DNA from: Streptomyces xylophagus
Lineage (GTDB): Bacteria; Actinomycetota; Actinomycetes; Streptomycetales; Streptomycetaceae
DNA: 48,288 bases
Direction: 5' to 3'
Assembly (NCBI RefSeq): GCF_000716435.1
Contig: NZ_JNWO01000053.1
Location: forward strand, 1 to 48,288
Part shown: one piece after another, positions 40,211-48,288 of the stretch
How positions within the stretch are numbered: the first letter of the stretch is position 1
Layout of the letters: the number at the start of each line of letters is the position of its first letter
The notes under the pieces: model-generated
Databases searched by the model: none
Seen by the model: the letters and a program-made list of their open reading frames with translations, nothing else
What the model was told of the DNA's origin: nothing
Translations under genes and position numbers: made by a program

Positions 40211-43200
40211 GATGTGCTCCGTTGGCTAGTGCCGTCCAGCTCCGCGCCGAGGTACTCGGCCAGCGCGGACGGGGTCGGCAGGTCGTAGACCGCGCTGGGC
40301 GGCAGGGACAGGCCGGTCGCCCGGGCGAGCCGGTCGCGCATGGTGAGGGCGCCGAGCGAGGTGATGCCGAGGTCGAGGAAGTCGGCCTCGGGCGCGACGG
40401 CGTGGCCGCCCTCGTGGCCGAGGGCGTCGGCGGTCGTCGCGAGCACGAACTCCAGCAGCAACCGGTCGCGCTCCGCGGGGGAGCGGCCTTCGAGCCGGAG
40501 CAGGAGGCCGCCGGGGTCGGCGGCGGCAGGGGCATCGTCCCTGGACGTGCGCGGGGCCGCGCCGGGGAACGCCGCGGTGACGTCGGCGACGACCACGCAG
40601 GGCGGCCCGGCGAGGATCCGCGGCAGGTCCCGCAGGGCGGCCGACGCGCGCATCGGGCGCAGGCCGGGCTGCTCGTCGCCGCCGCCTTCGACCGTCCCCC
40701 ACAGCAGCGACGTCGCCGGGAGCCCGGCGGCGCGGCGCCGGCGTGCGAGGGCGTCGTGGAAGGCCCCGACCGCCAGATCTTCGGGACGGGCGGAGCGGGC
40801 TCCGGCCGACACCGTCAGCGGAGCGAAGAGGACGAAGGCGGACAGTTCCAGATCCTTGGTGGATTCGTGCAGCTGCCGGGCGGCGTCCATGGCTGCCGCG
40901 CCGCCGGCCATCGCCGCGGTGTGGAAGACCGCGGCGAGCGGCTCGCCGTCCGGGAGGAGTTCGAGGAGAGCGGGAATCGCCGCCGGATCGGCGGGGTCGA
41001 ACACGACCGAGGTGATCGCGCCGTCCAGCCCGTCGGGTGCGGGCTCGGCCGGGCCGACGGCCAGGAGGACGCTGGATGCTCCCGCGCCCGCCAGCCATTT
41101 CGCCGTCTCGACCCCGAGTCCGCCGCCGGTGACCAGGACCGTCCCGGCGGGCGTCCAGCCGCGGTCGCCGCCCGGCGCCCGGGTCAGCCGCGGCACCAGC
41201 AGCGCCCCGTCCCGGACGGCCACGAGCTCGTCCCCGCCGGTCAACGCGGCCGCGAACGCCCGCCCTACCCGTCCAGAGGCTTCGAGTGGCAGTTCGAGTG
41301 GCAGATCGACGGCCCGCAGCCGCCGAGGCGACCCGCTCCGCCCCGCCGTCTCCACGACTCCCCACAGCAGGCCCTGCGAGACATCGCCGACCGGTGCGGC
41401 CGCCCCGTCGCCGACGGCTCCCCGCGTGACGAACCACAACGGCGCGTCGATCCCGGCTCGCGCCAGCGCCTCGGGCAGCTCGGCCGTCCACCGCAGCGCC
41501 TCCCGGTCCACGTCCGCCGCGAGGTACAGCACCCCTTCGACCGCTGCCCCCTCCACGGCCTCACCCAGCACCCGGGCGAGCCGATCGAGACCGCTCCCCG
41601 CGCCGCCGACCGGACCGGAGCCCGTGCCGGAGGCGACCGCGCCGTCGGCGGTCGTGGAGAGGTCGAGGTGGAGGGGCTGGGCGCCGCGTTCGGTGAGGAG
41701 GGGGATCAAGGCGGTGGGGAGGGTGGAGGAGGGGTCGTCGGTGAGGAGGAGCCAGGTGCCGGGAAGGGGCATGTCGGCGGCGACGGGGACGCGCTGCCAG
41801 GTCTGCTCGTGCCACCATCCGATGCTGCGCCTGCTGGCCGAGAGGGCCGGGAGGAGCTCGGCGAGGAGGAGCCGCTTGGCGGGGTCGTCCAGGTCCAGGT
41901 CCAGGGTGGTGGACAGGGCGCTCAGGTCCTGGCGGTCGATCGCCTCCCACAGGGCCGTCTCGGACTCCGCCGCGGGGGCGGGGGCCGCGACCGGCTCGTA
42001 CCAGTAGGCGCGGTGCTGGAACGGGTAGGTGGGCGGCGGAGCGGACGCCGTCGCGGTTCCGGCCCGCCAGCCGACGGGGATCCGGGTGGCGGTGTGCACG
42101 TGGGCGAGCGCGGTCAGCACCGCGGCCGGTTCCGGGAGGGCCGTGTCGAGGACGGACCGTGCGGTGACGCCGTCCAGGGACTGGCGGGCGAGGGTCGCGA
42201 GCGCGGGACGCGCGCCGAGCTCCAGATAGCAGGCGGGAGCCTGCTCGGCGTGCAGCCGGGCGAGGCCGTCGTGGAACCGTACGGCACCGCGGATCTGACC
42301 GGCCCAGTAGGCGGGGTCGGCGAGCTGCTCGTCCGTCGCGGGCAGCCCGGTGACGTTCGAGATCAGCGGGATCCGTGCCGGGCGCGCGGTGACGCCCGCG
42401 GCGACCTCCCGGAACTCGTGGAGCATCGGCTCCATCAGCGGCGAGTGGAAGGCGTGGCTGACGACCAGCCGCCGGTGCCGCAGCCGCAGCCCGTCGAGCC
42501 GCTCGGCGATCCGGTCGAGCGCCGTGAGCTCGCCGGACAGGACTGTCGATGCGGGCCCGTTGAGCGCCGCGACGGCGACGCCGTCCTCGGCGTCCGCCAG
42601 CGGCCGCAGCTCGGCCTCGGACGCCTGGACGCTCAGCATCCCGCCCCCGGACGGCAGCGCGCTCATCAGCCGTCCGCGCGCCGCGACGAGCCGGGCGGCG
42701 TCGTCGAGGGTCCATACTCCGGCCAGGTGGGCGGCGGTGAGCTCGCCGATCGAGTGGCCGAGCAGCCGGTCGGGCGTGATGCCGTGGTGGCCGAGCAGGG
42801 CGTGCAGCGCGACCTGGAGCGTGAAGATCGCCGGCTGGGCGTAGGCGGTGTCGTTGACGAGGTCGCCGCCGTCGAACATGACGTCCTTGAGCGGCCGTTC
42901 GAGGTGCGGGTCGAACGCGGCGCACACGGTGTCGAAGGCCTCGGCGAACGTGGGGGACGCCGCGTGCAGTTCCCGTCCCATGCCGGGATGCTGGCTGCCC
43001 TGGCCGCTGAGCAGGAAGACCACGCCCTCGCCGCGTCCGGTGGGCGATCCCGTGACCAGCGCGGGATGCTCCCGTTCGGATGCGAGGGCGGTGAGCGCCG
43101 CGCCGAGCCCGGCGCGGTCTCCGCCCGCCGTGACGATCACCGCCCGGTGGTCGAACAGGGTCCGGGCGGCGAGCCTCCCGGCGAGTCCGGCCGGGACGGC

Positions 43201-44255
43201 GGCGGGCTGCGCGTCGAGGTGGTCGCGGAGCCGGGACGCCGCGGCGCGGAGCGCGGCCGGGTCCTTGGCCGACAGCGTGACCGCGACGGCCGGCGCCTCT
43301 TCGTCCGGGACCTCCGCCGGGGTGGGCTCGGGTGCTTGTTCGAGGATGAGGTGGGCGTTGGTGCCGCTGATGCCGAATGACGACACCGCCGCGCGGCGCG
43401 GCCGTCCCGTCTCGGGCCACGGCGTGGTCTCGGTCAGCAGCGTCACATGCCCGGTTGTCCAGTCGACGTGTGGGGTGGGGTTGTCGATGTGGAGGCTTCG
43501 TGGCAGGAGTGCGTTCTGGAGGGCGTAGACGCTTTTGATGACGCCTGCGCGTCGGCGGTTGCGGAGAAGGCCTTGCATCGGCCGTCCGGGGCGAGGCCGC
43601 GCTGGCGGCTGAACTCGACGAGCAGGGATGGCGTCGCCATGACGGTCGCGCCGCCCGCGAGGGCCAGTTCGCACTCGCCGGACCGCAGGGCCTGCGCCGC
43701 CAGATGCATCGCGACGAGCGAGGACGAGCAGGCGGTGTCGATGGTGACGGCCGGGCCTTCGAATCCGAAGGTGTAGGAGATCCGGCCGGACGCGACGCTG
43801 CCGCCGTTGGAGGTCAGCAGGTACCCCTCGTACTCCTCAGGTAGATCGTTCAGCATCCGCAGCCCGTAGTCGGCGCTGATGACGCCCGCGTAGACGCCGA
43901 TCTGCCGCAGCCGCAGCCCGGACGGGTCGAGTCCCGCGTTCTCCAGGGTTTCCCACGCGGTTTCGAGGAGGAGCCGTTGCTGCGGGTCCATGGCGAGCGC
44001 CTCGCGCGGACTGATCCCGAAGAACGCCGGGTCGAAGTCCCCGGCGTCGTGCAGGAATCCGCCCCGGTCGGTCGAGGTGGTGCCGGGATGGTCGGGGTCG
44101 GGGTGGTAGAGCCCGGCGGGCCAGCCGCGGTCGGCGGGGAACGCGGACACGGCGTCGACGCCGCGCGCGACGAGGTTCCACAGGTCGTGCGGGGTCTTGA
44201 CGTCGCCCGGGTAGCGGCAGCCCATCCCGACGATCGCGATCGGCTCGTCGGCCGC
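40210..44255 (-). other. PKS2 last module: KS(broken)-AT(malonyl)-KR(inactive)-ACP
   Basis: The KS keeps its Cys (near 43735) but has the 43549 break. The AT is intact (GQGSQ near 43010, GHSIGE near 42755, SHAFH near 42455). After a DH-less linker (TALWEAIDRQDLSALSTTLDL) the KR keeps a modified GGGLGVETA loop, but the usual SSAAG is APLTVSAG and the NYAAAN site is DLAVGAF, so catalytic Ser, Tyr and Asn are all gone. The ACP Ser is in GITSLGA. The chain leaves with a beta-ketone. Confidence 0.88.
43451..43549. repeat. 99-bp perfect repeat, copy 1 (at the KS breakpoint)
   Basis: Identical to 48190-48288. It encodes the AGVIKSVYALQNALLPRSLH part of a KS. The KS frameshift falls immediately after its last base (43549). 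Confidence 0.97.
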
Positions 44256-44269
44256 GGCGGCCGTCCGCC

Positions 44270-47200
44270 GGGCCGGGCCGCTCCTGGACGGCGCCTCGGT
44301 GAGCGTGGCCAGCAGATGCTCGGTGACCGCCCGGGGACTCGGATGGTCGAAGACCAGGGTCGGCGGCAGCCGCAGCCCGGTCGCGTTGGCGAGCCGGTTG
44401 CGGAGTTCGACGGCGGTGAGGGAGTCGAAGCCGAGGTCCTTGAACGGCCGGTCGTCGGCGATCCCGTCCGGGTCCTGGTGCCCGAGTACGGCGGCAGAGT
44501 GCGCCCGGACGACGCCCAGGAGGTGCTTGAGCCGCTGCTCGGGCTCCAGTTCGGCGAGCCGTCCGGCCAGCGCGCCGCTCCCGCCGGCCGCCGCCGGGCG
44601 GGACCGCGGTGCGAGGCCGCGCATCAGCGGCGACGGATGCGCCGCCGCGGCGGACGTGTCGAGCGTCGCGGCCAGCAGCGACGCCCGGTCGAGGCCGAGG
44701 GCGGCGTCGAACAGGGCGAGCCCGTGGTCGTCGGTGAGTGGGACGAGCCCGGATCGGCGGAGCCTGGCGAGGTCGGTGTCGCTGAGGGTCCCGGTCATGC
44801 CGCTGGTCTGCTCCCAGAGCCCCCACGCGATCGAGACGGCCGGGAGGCCTTGGGCGTGCCGATGGTGGGCGAGGGCGTCGAGGTAGGTGTTGGCGGCGGC
44901 GTAGTTGGCCTGCCCGGGGTTGCCGAGGGTGCCGGCCGCCGACGAGAACAGGACGAACGCCTCCAGGTCCAGGTCCCTGGTCTGCCGGTGCAGGTTCCAG
45001 GCGGCGTCGACCTTCGGCCGGAACACGGTCTCCAGATGGGCGGCGGTCTGGCCGAGCAGCGGCACGTCCTGGAGCGCGCCCGCCGCGTGGACCACGGCCG
45101 TCAGCGGATGCTCGGCCGGGACGGCGGCGAGGAGTGCGGCGAGCGCGTCGGGGTCGGCGGTGTCGCAGGCGGTGATCGTCACCTGCGCGCCGAGCGCTTC
45201 CAGACGGGCCGTCAGGTCGTCCGCGCCGGGGGCGTCCGGGCCGCTGCGGCTGACGAGCAGCAGCCGCCGCACCCCGTGCGCCGAGACGAGATGCCCGGCG
45301 ACGAGCGCGCCGAGCGTCCCGGTGCCGCCGGTGACCAGAACGGTCCCCGTCCCCGACAGCGCCGACGGGGCCGGGCCCGGGAGCGCGACCTTGGCGAGCG
45401 CGGGGGCGAGGACCCGGCCGTCGCGCAGCGCCAGCTGCGGCTGCCCGGACGCGATCGCCGCAGGGAGCAGCGCGTCCGACGCGGGAAGGCCGTCGGTGTC
45501 GACGAGCACGAACTGGCCGGGGTTCTCCGACTGGGCGGCGCGTACCAGACCCCACACTGGCGCGAGTTCGGGGACGGCGTCCGTCCCGAGGACGGGCAAG
45601 GCGTTCGTGGTCCGGACGATCAGTCGCGATCCGGCGGACCGCGCGTCGGCGGCCCATTCGCGTACGGCCTCCAGGACCTCCGCGGCCAGGCCGCGGACCG
45701 CGTCCGGGCCGTCGGGCTCTCCGGAGACGTCGAGCAGGACGGCGGCGGGCGGCGTCTCGAGGGCCGACGCGTCGGCGAACGGCACGGGAGGCTCGCCCGC
45801 CTCGCCGACCGCGACCGGGTTCCAGACAACCTCGAAAAGGGAGCGGTCGGCGGCGGCCGCGAAGGACCGCAGGAACTCCTCGCCGCTCACCGTCCGCAGG
45901 GTCAGCGCACCGACCGTCAGAACGTGAGTCCCGGACACGTCCCACGCCTCGACACGGAGGGTCTTCTCCCCGATCTCGGTCAGCCTGACCCGCAGCTCGG
46001 TCGCGCCGGTCGCGGTCAGCCGGACGTCCCGCCACGAGAACGGCAGCGCCAGGCCGGCCCCGTCGTCGCCGGTCAGGGCGAGCGGGTGGAGCGCCGCGTC
46101 CAGCAGCGCCGGGTGGATGCCGTGCGCGCCCGCCGCCAAGTCACGGTCGAGGGCGACCCGGACGTCCAGGACGGCGCCGTCCCGGTGGAGTTCCCGGACG
46201 TTCCGGAACGCGGGACCGTAGTGGTAGCCGTGCTCGGCGAGCCGGTCGTACAGCCCGTCGATCGCGACGGGGCCGCCGGCGGGGGCGTCGGGCGCGTTCT
46301 GCGGCCCCTCGGCCTCGTCGGGGGAGAGGCGGCCCGTCGCGTGCTCGACCCACGGAGAGTCGGCCCCGGTCCGGGAGTGGAAGGTGATCTGCCGGTGGCC
46401 GTCGTCGTCGGGCGCGGAGACCGCCACATGCAGGTCGCGGGGCGTGTCCGAGGTGAGGACGAGCGGCGCCTGGAGGGTCAGCTCCGCGACGGTGGGGCAG
46501 CCTGACGCCTGCCCGGCGTGGAGCGCGAGGTCGAGGAACGCGGTGCCGGGCAGCAGCGGGGTCGCGTGGACGGCGTGGTCGGCGAGCCACGGCAGGGTGT
46601 CGGCCGACAGCCGGGACGTCGCCTGCCAGCGGCCGTCCGGGAGCGGGATGACGGTGGCGAGCAGCGGGTGGCCGGCCGCGTCCAGGCCGAGCCCCGACGC
46701 GTTGCCCGCGCCGGTCGAGCCCAGCCAGAACCTGCTGTGCTGGAACGGGTAGGTCGGCGGATGCCCGGCCCTGCCCGTCGCCGGCGGCCGCCAGAGGGTG
46801 CCGGGCTCGGCGGCCCGCACGTGGCGGCCGGCGAGCGAGACGTGGAACCTGCCGAGGCCGCCGTCGTCGCGGCGGAGCGTCGGATGGGCCGCGCCGGGTG
46901 CTCCTGACGCGTGCAGCACGGCGTCGATCGCCGGGACGAGCACCGGATGCGGGCTGGCCTCGACGAATGCGGTGTGCCGCGGGCTCAGCGCGGCCAGTAC
47001 CGGATGGAACAGGACGGGATTGGCGAGGTTGTCGTACCAGTAGGCGGCGTCCAGGACGGTGGTGTCCTCGACGACGGCACCGGTGAGCGTGGAGTGGAAC
47101 GGAATCGGGGCCTTGCGGGGCGAGATCCCGGCCAGCTCGGCCAGGAGGGTGCCGCGCAGGGTGTGCATGTGCGGCGTGTGCGAGGCGTAGTCCACCGGGA

Positions 47201-48288
47201 CCATGCGGGCGTTGAGCCCGGCGGCCCGGCCGTGCGCGACGATCGCCTCGGCGGCCGCCGTCGCGCCTGCCACGACGGTGTGGGCGGGGCCGTTCAACGC
47301 CGCGACGTGCAGCTCACCGGTGAGGCCGAGGTCGCCGATGAGCGCCTCCGCGGAGATCGCGTCGAGGGGCAGCGACACCATCCGGCCGGTGTCGGCGAGA
47401 CCGAGGAGCGCCTTGGCGCGGGTGGCGACGATCCGTGCGGCGTCGTCGAGGCTGAGTGCGCCCGCGATGTGGGCGGCGGCGATCTCGCCCTGGCTGTGGC
47501 CGATGACCGCGTCGGGCTCGACGCCGTGGTGCTGCCAGAGCCGGGCGAGAGAGACCATCATCGCGAACAGCGCGGGCTGCACCACGTCGGTTCCGGCGGG
47601 CAGCTCCGGCCGGGACAGGACATCCAGGAGGTTCCAGCCGGTGTGCGATTCGAGGGCCTGCGCGCAGTCGTCGAGGGCGGCGGCGAACGCGGACGACTCG
47701 GCGGCGAGCAAGGTGCCCATGCCCGCCCACTGGGAGCCCTGGCCGGGGAAGACGAACACGGTTCCGCCCGCCGTGGGCGGTCCTTCGGAGGTGACGAGGC
47801 CGCCGTGCGGGTCGCCCGAGGCGAGGGCGGCGAGCGCCGAGGCGAGCCCGGCCCGGTCGTCGGGTCCGGTGACGGCGACCGCGCGATGGTCGAAGACCGT
47901 CCGTGCCGACAGCGGAGCCGCGAGATCGTCCGGCCGGAGCCCGGGGTCGTTCGCCAGCCGGTCGGACAGCCGCAGCGCGGCGGCGCGCAGCGCCTCAGGG
48001 GTCTTGGCCGACAGCGGCACGGCCACCGACGGCGGCACGTCCGCACCGCCTGCCGCCGGGGTGGATTCGGGTGCTTGTTCGAGGATGAGGTGGGCGTTGG
48101 TGCCGCTGATGCCGAATGACGACACCGCGGCGCGGCGTGGTTGTCCGGTGTCGGGCCAGGGTCGGGCGTGGTTGAGGAGGGTGAGGTTTCCGGTTGTCCA
48201 GTCGACGTGTGGGGTGGGGTTGTCGATGTGGAGGCTTCGTGGCAGGAGTGCGTTCTGGAGGGCGTAGACGCTTTTGATGACGCCTGCG
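44270..48288 (-). other. PKS2 penultimate module: (KS)-AT(methylmalonyl)-DH-KR-ACP
   Basis: Only the KS C-terminus is in the window. The AT has GQGSQ near 47745, GHSQGE near 47490 and DYASH near 47190. The DH reads HAVHATPLLP near 46575, so the Gly of HxxxGxxxxP is Ala, with DAALH kept. The KR has GGTGTLGA near 45330, NYAAAN near 44905 and LQD (B-type). The ACP has GFDSLTA near 44430. An alpha-methyl enoyl unit is predicted if the DH works. Confidence 0.88.
48190..48288. repeat. 99-bp perfect repeat, copy 2 (right edge of the window)
   Basis: Identical to 43451-43549 and ends exactly where the window ends. Here it continues in frame into the preceding KS of PKS2. Confidence 0.97.

Larger units (their letters stand above)
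40207..48288 (-). pseudogene. Modular type I PKS, terminal gene; 5' end outside window, KS frameshift
   Basis: From the right edge the minus strand encodes the end of a KS, then AT-DH-KR-ACP, then KS-AT-KR-ACP and a stop at 40207. The first AT is methylmalonyl type (GHSQGE, DYASH), the second malonyl type (GHSIGE, SHAFH). The last KR is dead, and no thioesterase follows the final ACP (GITSLGA). At 43549-43550 the KS jumps from KAFSATAD to AGVIKSVYALQ, losing about 118 residues, including both His motifs, and shifting frame; an internal stop lies at 43443. As written the gene is broken, but the breakpoint coincides with a 99-base perfect repeat that also ends the window, so assembly error is quite possible. 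The terminal beta-keto-producing module suits transfer to the glycine NRPS. Confidence 0.85.

Overview
The window is about 48 kb of very GC-rich DNA with strong G/C third-position bias, actinomycete SARP and LAL regulators and ATGA/GTGA gene overlaps. It almost certainly comes from an actinomycete (Streptomyces, Actinomadura or a relative; the genus cannot be fixed from this sequence). Nearly all of it is one natural-product gene cluster, a hybrid type I polyketide / non-ribosomal peptide pathway.

Left edge (1-755): a scrap of a radical SAM gene is cut by a truncated integrase-type transposase, and a second, unrelated IS3-type transposase tail follows. This is a scarred boundary. Regulatory and accessory block (836-9617): a LAL (large LuxR) regulator with two TTA codons, a divergent type II thioesterase overlapping a wrecked phosphopantetheinyl transferase, a small unknown protein, a flavin reductase, a second LAL regulator with an altered Walker A motif, and a MupA-type luciferase-like monooxygenase. 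Export and tailoring block (9758-13150): a TetR repressor and MFS pump pair, an SDR oxidoreductase and a 101-residue unknown protein. Central operon (13352-18008, plus strand): a Dieckmann-cyclase-like Cys alpha/beta-hydrolase, a C-A-T NRPS whose specificity residues match the glycine code, and a SARP activator, all overlapping at start/stop codons.

Assembly line (18108-48288, minus strand): a giant PKS (KSQ-AT-ACP loading module plus three extension modules), a divergent SnoaL-like gene, a methyltransferase, an FAD monooxygenase, and a second PKS gene that runs off the right edge. The second PKS ends in KS-AT-inactive KR-ACP with no thioesterase.

Working model (inference): malonyl decarboxylation by KSQ gives an acetyl starter. 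PKS modules extend it, and the last module leaves a beta-ketone because its KR is dead. The NRPS adds glycine, and the Cys-dependent cyclase releases the chain by Dieckmann condensation as a 3-acyl tetramic acid, the logic of the tirandamycin, streptolydigin and nocamycin pathways. Oxygenases, the SDR and the methyltransferase then decorate it, and the MFS pump exports it. G-rich tandem repeats in several promoters suggest shared control by the SARP or the LAL proteins.

Two lesions, in the AT of PKS1 module 3 and the last KS of PKS2, coincide with 90-99 bp perfect repeats, and one of those repeats ends exactly at the window edge. Assembly artefact is a serious explanation for both, so the module biochemistry at these points should be read with care.
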